Positions 30,401 to 42,339 of a DNA stretch of 58,500 bases are shown piece by piece. The notes under the pieces are model-generated. The model made no database searches and was not told where the DNA came from. It worked only from the letters and a program-made list of their open reading frames with translations. Each line of letters starts with the position of its first letter. Within the stretch, counting starts at the first letter, position 1. The stretch is from Tubiluchus corallicola (Eukaryota > Priapulida > Priapulimorpha > Priapulimorphida > Tubiluchidae). Position numbers and translations under genes: made by a program. The stretch is taken from contig JAQGDQ010000169.1 of the NCBI GenBank assembly GCA_030141605.1, positions 250,001-308,500 on the forward strand, written 5' to 3'.

Positions 30401-30460
30401 TACTTTAATTTTTGGTATTACAATATTGGGCGTTTATTACATTATCAGTTATAACACTGC
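27425..30460. mobile_element. Putative element bounded by inverted arrays of an ATAATGTAATAA motif
   Basis: The left end (about 27425-27620) holds seven or more direct copies of a motif near GATAATGTAATAA. The right end (about 30310-30460) holds the same motif in reverse complement (TTATTACATTAT). Pairings include 27582-27602 against 30434-30454 (20 of 21 bases by eye) and AAAAACTAACGCATA near 27531-27545 against its complement near 30315-30329 (15 of 15). The 2.7 kb between has no transposase-like frame, so if this is a transposon it is non-autonomous. No target-site duplication was found, and the boundaries are approximate. Confidence 0.5.
29945..30320. repeat. Palindromic microsatellite: (CTAC)n, (CATA)n, (TA)n, then (GTAT)n and (GTAG)n
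   Basis: CCTAC tetranucleotides grade into CATAC and TA, cross a centre near 30090-30100, then return as GTATGTAT and GTAGGTAG before a long (TA)n/TTTATA tract. The arms are reverse complements, so single strands could form a long hairpin. Confidence 0.9.
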
Positions 30461-30469
30461 ATAAGAACT

Positions 30470-31991
30470 AATGTTCGTGAGAATCATAGCATTTGCAGAT
30501 GTTCAACTCTTGCTTGCGAATATACACATAAATTTGAAAATATAAAGCAAAAAAAACGTGATTTATTACCCAAAAAGCGAATACCTTCTCCGCGCTGAAC
30601 TTGTTTAAACAAAATGTGTAAATCACAATAAAAAACTTTTGCGATTTAACTTTAATATTTTCTTCTTTTTCAGAAACAAATTTGTTAGGAATATCGCAGC
30701 TCCTGCCACAAATGATTTCGTTTCTTAAAGCCATGTATGGTAGCAAAAGCTTATAAGACTCCTGTCGCTCCTGTAGGAAATAAACAAGCCTTGCGTTTAC
30801 GCAAAATGAGCGATAATTCAATTAACATTAACGAATTCGAAGCCACCAATCACTTTGAATCAACAAATCACAAAGCAATGTTCGGAGTTCAATCGTTAGG
30901 TGCAAAATTTGGACCTGCAAGCATTTTGCATTTTGTTCTTTTTAGTTTTTGCTCGAAAATTGTCTTTACACACAAAGGCGATAAATTTTACAATAATATG
31001 ATTTCTGCTTAATCATTTACCCTTTGTGCATGACAAGTGGGGTGTGAGCGTAAATGGCCTCAAGCGAATGTTCTGTTTGCGTAGTTTTTTCAGAGCTTTA
31101 CATTAATACGTTTCTTTTTTAGGCAGAGCCGAACAAACGTTAATGTCCACTTAGTGCACTGTATACTGTTGTTACGCATTCCAGAACTACAATAATCGGA
31201 AAGTATATTAGTGTAATGAGAACCAAGCTTGTAATTGTAGCTTTTATTTGTTTTTCTTGGACAAAATATGTAAATTTGATTGATTCCCATAGCAAACTCA
31301 AGTTTCGCAATATTTCCTGATTCGCGAACATTTCCTAGCTTCGTCTGGACGACTCGTACTCAGCAAGTGGTTTTATAGTTGAGTGTGTTTCGCAAATTAC
31401 CTTACGTTAGGAACGCACGACCTATATTTTTGCCATTTCGTTTCATATGCGCCGAGCAACTGCCATCAGGAACACATCGCTCCCAGCCTGATCAAATCAG
31501 TTATCGGTAATGTTTTGTAGATTCGCGCAACCTTTCCCAGCAAACAGAGTAACAGTTGTGCGCTTTCCCATTGAAAAGTGAAGCCTTCTCGATGAAAAGA
31601 GAACCTCGGCATAATAAGTACATTCGCTTCTTATGGGATATAAGTGACGACAACTGAAAACCTAGTAGTAAACAGACAGAAATAGCAGGCATGTAATAAC
31701 CTTGCCTGAAATCATTCGTTCTTCTTATGATTAATATATTTATCGTTTGTTTTAGAGTGGTTGCTGCAAAGTTATTGTTTTGTGTGCTGCTTAATTGCCT
31801 AAAAATTGCCTGAGTAGCAAAATGCCGTTGTCGTGTTACCTCTAAAATTACTGGGTATTTGTCATGAGAAAGGTCAAGATGACAAATACGTATCCAAACG
31901 TGTTTGAATTTTCAGGAAATTTGCCGTCTGCTCCAGGTAAAAAAGGATTCTAAATATTTTAATTTAGTAATTGTGTTCTATCCCGGTTGTC
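30470..31991. other. Upstream region of the GPCR gene
   Basis: No coding exon recognised. A TAA at 31968-31970 is in frame with the receptor ATG, supporting the start at 31992. A separate 5' UTR exon may exist but cannot be shown. Confidence 0.35.
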
Positions 31992-33458
31992 ATGCCGCAC
32001 ATAGCAGTCATTGCCAATTACACAAACTTTACTGAGACAACAGTAATTTTGGAGGAAGGAAATTATTCGAATGTGTCTGAATCTCGGGTAATTACAATTG
32101 AGAAATACATTATTATTCTCCTCCTGTCTTCTATTATAATCTCAGCAGTATTTGGCAATCTCCTAGTCATCCTGGCAGTGTTCGTCAATAAGAGACTCCG
32201 CACGGTAACTAATTGCTTTGTGGTCTCGCTAGCTGTGGCAGACATGTTGGTTGCCACATGCGTTATGCCGTTTGCCATATCTGTCGAGGTGACGAACAGG
32301 TGGGAATTTGGACGGATTCTATGTGAAATGTACACGAGCCTTGACGTAATGTTGTGCACTGCGTCTATTCTCAATCTGTGCTGCATCAGTGTGGACCGTT
32401 ATTTTGCCGTAACACGGCCGCTGGTGTACGCCACCAAAAGAACTAAACGGCTAGCCTTGTTCATGGTGGCTGGAGCTTGGCTTCTTTCAGCAGTCATTAC
32501 AATGCCACCTATCGTTGGCTGGAGAGACCCAGACTATGGAAAGGACACCTATAAGTGTTACATTTCCACCGCTCACGGGTACGTTGTGTACTCTGCTTGC
32601 GGGTCCTTTTACATACCTCTGGTAGTTATGTTGTACGTATATTACCAGATATTCCGCGTGGCTAATGAGAGGGAGAAAAGTTTGAGACCATACAGAAGAA
32701 ATCTACTGCGATTGAGCAGTAAACCAGGAAGGAAATTCCATTTCTGCGAGTGCAGCGTTAAGCGTTGTGATCGTAATTCCAGTGACAGTATGCGCGCTCA
32801 ATATAGGAAGCGTAGAAACTTAGTTCGGTTAAATAGTAATGATAGCAGTTCTGATAATACCTTACAATTTGTTGAAGGAACATCAGGCAGCACGTCGCTG
32901 CAGTCACCAATTTCACCTATTGATGATTCATTTAAAGATGCCGAAGATGGCGTTACTGTTGCTGAAGACAAAGAATTAAAACAATCTCACTCACGCGAAT
33001 TATCCACTCACCCAAGCAAACCACTTTCATCTCAATCAAACGAAGCAATTGAAGTTACTAGTGGGGATGTGAATGTTGACGAACTGCAAGACTCTAAAGC
33101 TGCTCACTTAGAAAAGGCAAAAGAACGCGCTCTTTTACGCAAAGAAAGCAAGGCTGCCAGAACGTTGGCGGTGGTGGTAGGGGCTTTTGTAGTCTGCTGG
33201 CTTCCTTTTTTCATCCAATATCTGATTGCACCGTTTTGTGACTGCAACGTGCCAAACTCATTCGTCAGTTTTGCTGTGTGGCTGGGCTACGTAAATTCGG
33301 CTGTAAACCCATCAATTTATGCTTTCTACAACAAGGAATTTAGGTACGCCTTTTGGTCTTTGACTTGTGGTTTGTGTACTTTCGGTACGCCTTCAGCCCA
33401 ATTCAAACCTACCTCTTCTGTTAAATTTACGTTTGTAACTAGAAATACAATTTCATGA
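31992..33458 (+). CDS. Biogenic-amine-type rhodopsin-family GPCR, intronless
   Basis: A 488-residue plasma-membrane receptor. The N-terminus has four N-glycosylation sequons (Asn9, 12, 24, 27) and no signal peptide. Seven transmembrane helices are present: TM1 with GNLLV, TM2 with LAVADM, TM3 ending in DRY (135-137), TM5 with Pro209, TM6 with CWLPFF (402-407) and TM7 with NPSIY (439-443). Cys111 and Cys189 can form the TM3-ECL2 disulfide. Asp118 is at 3.32, the amine counter-ion, and Ser201 and Ser205 sit at 5.42 and 5.46, which contact catechol or indole hydroxyls in aminergic receptors. These features point to a dopamine, octopamine, adrenergic or serotonin-type ligand, but the subtype cannot be fixed. 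The third intracellular loop is long (about 225-388), Ser-rich and charged. CGLC (459-462) after TM7 could be palmitoylated. The ATG chosen follows an in-frame stop. Confidence 0.95.
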   Translation: MPHIAVIANYTNFTETTVILEEGNYSNVSESRVITIEKYIIILLLSSIIISAVFGNLLVILAVFVNKRLRTVTNCFVVSLAVADMLVATCVMPFAISVEVTNRWEFGRILCEMYTSLDVMLCTASILNLCCISVDRYFAVTRPLVYATKRTKRLALFMVAGAWLLSAVITMPPIVGWRDPDYGKDTYKCYISTAHGYVVYSACGSFYIPLVVMLYVYYQIFRVANEREKSLRPYRRNLLRLSSKPGRKFHFCECSVKRCDRNSSDSMRAQYRKRRNLVRLNSNDSSSDNTLQFVEGTSGSTSLQSPISPIDDSFKDAEDGVTVAEDKELKQSHSRELSTHPSKPLSSQSNEAIEVTSGDVNVDELQDSKAAHLEKAKERALLRKESKAARTLAVVVGAFVVCWLPFFIQYLIAPFCDCNVPNSFVSFAVWLGYVNSAVNPSIYAFYNKEFRYAFWSLTCGLCTFGTPSAQFKPTSSVKFTFVTRNTIS

Positions 33459-33596
33459 TAAAAGTTAGTAACATTGCATATTTTGACTTGTATACAAAAA
33501 TCATTTTAATCGGTGATGCAAAAAAATCTTTTCCTTACATTGGCCATCCGTCATCCAATAGAAGATTTCATATACAAGTGAAAGTATGAAGTATTA

Positions 33597-33602
33597 ATAA
33601 AA
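33597..33602 (+). terminator. Poly(A) signal of the GPCR gene
   Basis: AATAAA 139 bases after the TGA stop. Confidence 0.6.
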
Positions 33603-33609
33603 GAAAAAT

Positions 33610-36515
33610 CTGATGAATGTACCGTAGTATTAATTAGAAATTGTCTTATTTGTTTTTGTTCTTTTTTATTCTTTTGATCGACATAGATAAATTACGAACG
33701 AGTGAGACTTCTACAAAATTTTTGCAACAACATTAATATACCTGATGCGCGGGAAGCCTTTGAGTCACTCGTAAGACCTTTCAATATGCTGAATGAGCTT
33801 TCAATGCTTCGCCAGGCCGCTGTGTTGATGAAATTATTTCAATGTTAATACAAACATTTTCGTAACTTCATTTCTGGAGGTTACAATGTGTCGTTTATAC
33901 AAAAAATTACTTTAGCTTCATTCCACGCGGATTTCATTGAAATTTGGCCAAATCTTAAATTTGGGAAACCACTTCAACTTTTGTTTCTTTAGTAATGTGG
34001 CATTTAGCATGGATGATGTGAAACAACTACTCAGCGTGCTAGCACTGTACCACGTAAGACACGCAAGACGACGTTGACAAGCATACACAAAAGAACATGG
34101 AATTAAAATTTCAAAAGATTTCCAAATGTTAATTTAATGCCAGGTAGTACTTGCAAACAAGGTTTTACATTCTAACATATCATGTTTCAGACATACCATG
34201 AAGAAACTACGCGATTTTTCAGGACGTGACTGGAGCTATACGAGTGGTAGATAGATTGAATTGTTGAAAAATATTGTTGTTCAGGTACCTCATTCACGAG
34301 CTTTGTAATAAATGTGTGTAGCAAAACACGGTTTTGCACTAGTGCATGTTAAAATATTGTTCGTTGTTTTTTAATTATAACTTCACGCTGATCTCTATAG
34401 TCGTGGATGGTCTAACTGCATAATCTGGCACAATTCTTTATTATTTAAATATTAATTTTTGCTCTGTTGCAGAGTTGGTTGTTGTTTTTCTCATATCTGG
34501 TTTCTCCTACATATTTTTTCCTCTTCTTGTCGTCTGTTTCTTGTAATCAACCAAGGTTGACTAATGGTTTCTGTTGCTTTTACTAAATTTGGCATGAGAA
34601 AATATTTTGGCTGTGACCTTACGTTAGATCAAGGTCATTGTAATGCTCTTCGCTGTTTTGAATTGAGAACGTCGAAGTAAATTCTGGCTTTAAGATCAAT
34701 TTTATCCAAAGCTGACTGTTCTAAATAAATCAAGCTTGCCACCCTTTAAATCAAGTACTTCTTCTGAAAGTTACCATTGCAATACCAAGATAAATATTAA
34801 GGTAGCATGTTTGATATCGTGTCATGAGGAAGGTCAATAATCAATGAAAGGTTATCACGCCCTATAAGGGTATAATGGGAGGTAGTCGTTGGCTTCTGAT
34901 TTGGTGAACTGACAGATGACTTTAGAAAAAAGTCACAAACGCAATGGCACAACATGCATAATGTTTGCGCGTTACATTAACATGAGATTTTACTTTTTTG
35001 TGTTTGTGATTGTTCATGGAGTATACGTAGTTGAATTTTGCTGTGTCTTCGTCCTTCCCGTTTTCTTCCCTTTTCTCTCTTTCATTGTCATCATCGCCAT
35101 CACTTCGTTTCAAGTTAGGTTAATCTGAAGTCGCTGCATCGAGTGCATAGCCATAAACCAGTAATCCTTATACATCGACCTTTGTGTTTGCTTTCCTTGG
35201 CCAATCCCACGCTCGTGAAAGTGACATTATGCTTCTATTTTCCAGCCGGTCAGAACTATCTCAAGCAATTCTTGCTTAAGCCGATAAAGCCATTAGCAGT
35301 TAACTGGATTCGCGACATTTATTACGACAATTTGCATATGAAGAGTAAACAGCGGCTCCTCAACCTCGCTGAATTTCCTCTCAACTCATCAACAATCGGT
35401 TGAAAAGGATATCCAGGACAGCGTGCTGACGAAATAAAGCGCATTCATTAAACTTCGGTAAATTTTGATAATCTCACTTAATCCCAGTACATTTATCATT
35501 CGGTGTCGTATTTATCTTGTTGAAAAATCAAAAACTCATTTAACTGTGTAATGCGCACGTACTTTGTGTGCAATTGATGCTTTGAGAAACAAAAAAAAAA
35601 CACAATTTCATAAACTCACTAATCATATTTCAAGATATTGTTTAGCAATCTGCTGTCTTAGCATAAAAACAATTACAAATTCAAACGAAGACTAGGCAAT
35701 TTTAATACCATGAAAAGCTCTTTGTATTAAGCAAATCTTGGTTCCACTAGAGGTGCTTATTACTTGCATTACGATAGCCATCAATTTTAGTGGTTCCTGG
35801 CATTTGGTTACAGTAAGTTAACTTTTATTTTATTGTTACAGTTATTTTATTTTGTTCTATTGTTGTTGAAGATTAGCTACATTTACTTTTTAGTTGTTGT
35901 CGTGCTGAGAATCTGGTCGTTTTACTCTTTTTCGATGCCGCAATATATCTATTATTGTAATTTTAACCCTCGATTCTCATCACGACTTCGAAAACGCTTT
36001 GCTGTTGGATTTAGCCTTGTAATTTCGATTAGGGTATGAGTGATTTAATGCTCGTTTTCAATGACGAGAAAAAATAAATATATCCAGAGCCTTCTTTTGA
36101 TTTTCTGCTACCAATGACCATAAAATCTCAGCGTCAGTTCGTGAGCTTAAGTTTACGTCATATTTCTAGTTACGGCAATCCTGCCATTAAAGTGAGGAAC
36201 TAAAAATGTTTTAAAAATGTTGGTGAATCATAAGCTACTCGGACACATGACATCTGTGAAAAAGTAAAGTTTGCTTAACAATACTGGATAAGAAGAGCCT
36301 TTTTCTAATTCCCAACATTACGGATTGCCCGTTTTAACAGCATCAATATTCCGTATCTCGAACGATTTTTATCATGTCAGAATGTCGGCTAAAACTGAGT
36401 TTTGCTTTAGTATGGTTTAGGAATCTAAAGCAGCGCTTGTGTTTCCGGTACAGAAACCATTGATCACGCGTAACAAGAAAAGGTCAGATCTTTCCGGAAG
36501 GCAATAACAAAAATC
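33610..36515. other. Intergenic, no gene supported
   Basis: Short frames only. A 70-codon frame (34916-35128) is hydrophobic in its second half, but it has no family resemblance. Confidence 0.4.
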
Positions 36516-36517
36516 GT

Positions 36518-36745
36518 GAATGACCAACAAAAATAACTTACGAGAATACTTTTACGACACTGTATTGAGCAAATACTTACCAACATTTGAATAAATTTCT
36601 TTTCAAGTCAAAAGGTTAAGAAAACAAATTATGAATGTCCAACAAAAATAACTTACGAGAATACTTCTACGATACTGTATTGAGCAAATACTTACCAACA
36701 TTTGAATAAATTTCTTTTCAAGGCAAAAGGTTAAGAAAACAAATT
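36518..36745. repeat. Tandem duplication, two copies of about 115 bp
   Basis: Copy one is 36518-36632 and copy two about 36633-36745. They differ at only a few positions (for example TTTTACGACAC against TTCTACGATAC), so the duplication looks recent. No coding content. Confidence 0.95.
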
Positions 36746-36904
36746 AACAAAACGTAAGATCATGACTAATAATTTCAGAACTACTGGAGATAACGTAAGC
36801 GTTTCCCGGTTACATAGAGATGGAGAGGGTTAACTTTCTAATATAAATTCAAAAACTGGTGTGCAATTACTGCACACCTAGGAGGATCTCAAGTGGTCGT
36901 TACA

Positions 36905-37716
36905 CAACAGATAGTCCGATCTGCTTGCCGAAAAAGGGGAACTGACTGGATACAGCTGCCATACTTTCAGGAATGACTTTTTAGACCATTCTAACAGCGT
37001 TTTTGGTACGTTTGTAGAATTTCGCATTTTGGCCCGCAGTCCAGAGTCATTAAAATGTTACGAAATAGTCCTGCGCTTTGGAGGGCTATAACTTCAAAAC
37101 GTTCACAGATAAACACTTGGCTACCTTGATTTTTGGGACAGGGTGCTGATGACGTCATAGTGTATCGTCGTTAACGGGACATACATTCCGAGTGAATGTA
37201 ACTTACCTAGATACTACTATAGATAATGAACACACTTTACATGAATACAGATGACATATATGATAAAAAATTAAGATTATCGAAATTTGATGCATGGGAC
37301 AGGGGTGCAGATTATCCCATCAGTGCCCTTTGTGTACAACTTACACCTAAATTCTAGTAGCAAATGGCCGATTTCTTATTGATCGTCATATTTTATGGCT
37401 ATGCTTGCAAGTTACGTACAAATGGATAGAGGGATGTGAAATGTGAAGTTGTGAAATGGATAGAGGGATACTGAATACTGTTACGTAATTTGTCCACTTC
37501 GTGTGTTCCTAGGTCAGTACTACCAAATGAAAGCCCACATATAACTTCCTATTCGCCCCTAATAGTAACCAAGTGCCTATTTGTGAACGTTTTGGAGTTA
37601 TAAGCCTTCACAGTGCAGCACATTTATAAAAATGTTCAAAAACTTTGGCAGCTGTATCCATTCAGTCCCATTTCATCAAAATTTGACCTTAGCAGACTGG
37701 ACTAAGAGGTTTTTAA
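36905..37716. mobile_element. MITE-like element with long imperfect inverted arms
   Basis: The arms pair over about 200 bases each. ACTGACTGGATACAGCTGCC at 36941-36960 matches the complement of 37647-37666 at 19 of 20 bases. TATAACTTCAAAACGTTCAC at 37087-37106 matches the complement of 37583-37602 at 19 of 20. The outer ends (near TAGTCCGATCTGC and GCAGACTGGACTA) also pair. About 470 bases of loop have no coding capacity. No target-site duplication identified. Confidence 0.7.
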
Positions 37717-37719
37717 ATA

Positions 37720-40445
37720 TAATTTTATCACGCGGTATGATAGCCGTTCTGCAGTTCTGTTAAAAGTGTATTCACTAGTGAATGAAATTGCAGCTTTAAA
37801 TTAGTGCATTTAACATAATCTTAGCTCAAAATTTGTCGCTCACTCAGCTGTTCTACAAGCTTCACGTATTATTTAGTAAACTTTCTAGTATTTCTTTAAA
37901 TTTTACTTCTTCAAACTCTGACAACGCAGACGTATATTATCTGTTGAAACATAAATACATTCTATGAAGTGAATTAGACATATTTTAGTTAAAGAACAAG
38001 TTTGTAAAATTAGCAGACATTTTTGTTCCATGCATGTTACATCCATTAAAATTACATTACATCAATTAAAGGGGAAATCCTAAATTTTCCCTCTATTCCC
38101 CACGCACAGAAACATTTGTGATATCGAGTTTACTTTGTAAAATGAGTTTTAAGAGTCAAGTAGATAATTTCTGAATATTAAATGGCAATAACAAGCGCAC
38201 AATTTCAAGTGTAATTTAACATACTATAGACATTTTAACCTTGTCAGCGCTTGTAACTTGAACTTGTGACAAAGGCACCTCTAGCTGCACCCAAATGTAA
38301 GTAGCTTTGCGTTTGATGCTAAATAAGTAAAACTATCAATCAAGGTTTATTGCAGGCTATAATGTTATGACAGCGTAATGAATTTTTACATAAAATAAGT
38401 CACAAACAGAAACTGTATCGGGTCTTCGTGTACAGGTATGGGACATGAAGTGCGATGAAGGACAAAGGGCGCAAGAAATGACTCCAATCAGCTGAATTTT
38501 AGGATGTACGCAAACCAATGTAAAACAGAACTTACTTAGATAAGCAAATAAGCGAAATGTCACATAGTGTTACTCCAGATTTCTACATCTTATTAGGGGA
38601 CAATCATATGCAGCCTAAAACCATACAAGGAAAAACAAAGTTTTTGATTTTTACATCGCATCCCTTGTTGCGCAAATTTAGGGCGACCGTTAATGTTATG
38701 GGTTAACAAATATATTGTTATAGTTAATTCAATTGTATGATAAAAGAGTTAACAATAACTTACAGACACGCTAATAACATAATTCTTTGTAATATCAGTT
38801 TCACTCACGTGTCATTTTTTAACTTATTGTATACTTATAATCGTGTTCTACCTTGCGTAATTTACAGCAGTGCTAGTTCAATTATATTGCATTGGTCATA
38901 ATGTGACAGATTAATGTGTTCAAGACTCATTATTGACCTTCAAACGACAAATTTTATTTTCGTGTTGTTTCGGAGTAATACAGGAAACACTTCAGAAATC
39001 ACATATATACGCACCTGCGTGTATATTGCATTATACGGTTTAATAGAGAAATAAACTACAATATAGTTTTTGCGGCATGCCAGAATCTTATTAATTTGAG
39101 TTAAGAAATCAGCAGATTTTACGTTACAAGACGAGAAATATGTTGCGCATAACTCATGTCGAATTTTGTTGCAAAATCAAACTAGGCAGCAGCCTAAATA
39201 CATGTACATTTATATTTGTTTGCATCTTCAGCGTTTAAAAGATGCCTACATGACAACATGCATAAAGTAACCGTTTAATTTGGGAAGTTTCCATCGTTAT
39301 TGTTTCATTTCATTACGGCTAGACTTTTGCCTTGTCGTTTATCCGTCGTATATCAGTGCAGAATGCATTATCCTATGATTTTTCAAAGCATTGCTATTTC
39401 GTATTTGTCCTCCAGCGGTACATTCAATGACAGCTTGCATTGCTTCCAATTGTTTTACGTTTCTCGCTAATGTTTTGTTCATTTTTTGCAAAGGTACAAG
39501 TATTGTAAATTTCTAACATACACTGTTACAACCCATTTTCGGTGGCCAGTAGGTGCATAGTCGTAGTAGCGCTTTGCTGAGATGTAAAATGACCCTAGTA
39601 CAGTGCATTGTGTATGAAAAACTGAAGCACCACATTCCGCATTCACGCGACGCACTGATAGGTCATCCGTGCGAATCCAATAGATGGAGGTTTGTGTTTG
39701 TAGACAAACAATTCCTATATTCAGCGTGTTTGATATGCACTGAGACTAAGTACTTAGCTTGTTCACTTTTAGGTAGGCTGATAATTGTACTAAGAGTAAT
39801 GCGGGTTCGAGTTCGACTCTGATATCTGACATAACTGTAATATTTAACTCTTTTAGGTTACAAATAACGTCAGTAAGCTCCGCGGCTATACCTTCCTTAC
39901 AAAAACTATGTGACACTACATTTGAAGCTGTGATGTACTACATTACTTCCTCTCATTACAGATCCGCATCCGGAAACAGTTATTTAACTGAAGGAAACCG
40001 ACGAATTGCCATCGACCAACACAAATCGCATAATTGCCGAAATGAAGCCGAGTAAAATAAACACGGCTTCCCTAAGTGTCAATCTGAAATTGTTAACCGG
40101 CCCGACCAAATGTAATTATTGTTTGTACTTGCCGAGAAAAATGCTTTTACTTTTCACTAATAAGTCATATTTATCAATATCTGAAGAAGATTTCACCCGA
40201 TAAAATTGGATTTGTGTTTATTTAGGGATAATTCTCTTGCAATTTCGTCGCGAAATGAGAAAATTAATTAGCAAAGTAAAGCTTTATGTCGATTTTCAGT
40301 CTACATGTGGCACTGTGTGTTTAATTTGCTAAAGATTCGGAGTATACTTCTAGGCTTGTGGTGTTCACAGTGATTATGGACCAAAATTAATACAAATTAC
40401 CCGAATTTTGCATTTATTCCACTAGTTTGTCAGAGACAACATACT
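37720..40445. other. Intergenic, no gene recognised
   Basis: AT-rich with short frames. The frames near 39553-39822 and 40006-40203 lack family features and splice support. Confidence 0.4.
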
Positions 40446-40465
40446 TACGTGCAACAACACTATAT

Positions 40466-40505
40466 CATGATCATCATCATCATGATCATGATCATCATGA
40501 TCATG

Positions 40506-40560
<55 letters not shown>

Positions 40561-40600
40561 CCACCACCATCGGCGTCGTCGTCGTCGTCGTTATTATTTA
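40466..40600. repeat. (CAT)n/(GATCAT)n microsatellite ending in (CGT)n
   Basis: ATC/ATG triplets followed by CAC and CGT triplets. It gives poly-His/Arg and poly-Ile/Val frames that are repeat artefacts. Confidence 0.95.
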
Positions 40601-40749
40601 TTTACATACGCCTCCATTTGTAGGCAATACATTTCAAAAATATTGCTATTTACAGTTATGTTACAATTTTTGGCTGTATGCTATTTCACATTGTATTTAA
40701 ACATTAGCAGCTCTACAAATGTTCTTAATTATTGTCATTACGTGCAGTA

Positions 40750-42300
40750 GGCATAATAATAAATTCATCTGTGATAAAGTTAACTATATTACAAAAAAGG
40801 AGTGTCACCTAAATTATGTGAACGGCGCTGAAGAGGGATCAAGTCATCTAGTTGGTTATCTTTAACTACATTTTCTGTCTTTATGATTTCTAGCTGATGC
40901 AAAAACTGCTAGTTGAAACTTGAACTATTTCTGCGTTCCTCAGGTTATGTCTAATGAGTTGATTTTATGACCTTAACGTGCTGTGTCAGTGCAAACTTGC
41001 TTTGGTTTTAGTAAGGCTTTGTACCAGATGCAATAAAGTACCTAGGAGAATATAAAGTTTAAATGTGAACATTTTAGGTCTCAATTATTTTACGTTAAGT
41101 GCCAAATGACATCATAAAATTCAGAAAGAAAATACACCATTATTATTGAAATTATTGCTATAAAGACACAATTAATATTTCAGTACATTATGTGAGATTT
41201 TAAGCTCAACACACGTTATACAACGGATGTGATGTAGCTACCAATACTTCGCTTGTAATTTTCTTTGACAACACCAGAATCGGACGATGGTGAAGAGCTA
41301 GACAATATGAAGTGACAACATGTAATATCTCTTGTCGTCATCGCTTACAAGACACACAAGCTTACATTCATTATAGATAATAAACGATAATAAGGCTTAA
41401 ATCAGCTGACATACATAGAATTAGTAATGGGCCAATTTTCTACAAATCAAAATCCGTAAATATACTGTAATATGCATATTCCGAGAGAATGACCTTGCAG
41501 ACATTATTATACGCATGGAAACCTAATTATAAGAATAATAATAAACAATCCTTATTAATTTTTGTACATATGTAAAGTTGTCCACCAATATCGCAACCTC
41601 ACGGTTCGCCGGTACTACGTTTCGCCACTATTACGCTTCGCCACTACTGCGTAGCGAAGTGAAACACAAGCTAAAGTTGTCAGTATCACAATTTTAATTT
41701 CTTGTTAGATTATAATACCTACACTGTCACATGAAACTTAGGCTCCCTGGCTTTATTAGACATTATGAAAATAATCCCTATGTATCGTTTACTTAGTATT
41801 CGTTGTACGCACGTCCGTAAATTCTCTTGTTATATGCGTAACAACTAAACTTTTACCATTGTTCACCAAATTTTAACATGATATGATCTTATAAACCCAC
41901 AATATCACGCTCTCAAGTCACAAATTTTCTCATTCGAATTTAAATTTTCCTTACTGCACGTTAGTGAACCCGTGAGCCTAATTGCTCTCATGATCATTTA
42001 ATTTTTGATACGCCCTTGTACGATGGACAGCAATTCTATACCAATTGATAACAAGTGACGTGTTCTTTGGTGACTGTGAGTGCGGCAGTAAGACTGCATT
42101 TCGATTCCGAGCGAGTTTTAAACGTTTGTTGATATAAAATGTATACATTACTTTCACTTGATATAATACGATAAAAGGATCCAATAAAAACTTTTATGCC
42201 TGATGAGAGTTGCATCATAGTACATTCAAAAACTTGAACTCAGTATTAAGACTTAGTGAAGTTAAATTACTCTAGAATGAGCTCACAATAAATTACCCTA
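40750..42300. other. Intergenic, with a small CpG-rich inverted motif
   Basis: No gene. Near 41600-41670 a unit like TACGCTTCGCCACTA is repeated about three times and then appears inverted (GCGTAGCGAAGTG), forming a short stem. Confidence 0.4.
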
Positions 42301-42339
42301 GAATTAGCACACTTAAAACACAGATTATGCTGCGTGATG

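Noticed and set aside
34916-35128. 70-codon hydrophobic frame, possible small membrane protein
   Set aside because: Hydrophobicity follows from T-rich DNA; no family match or transcript signal visible.
40427-40750. Poly-His/Arg open frame
   Set aside because: Generated by CAT, CAC and CGT triplet repeats; no splice or domain evidence.
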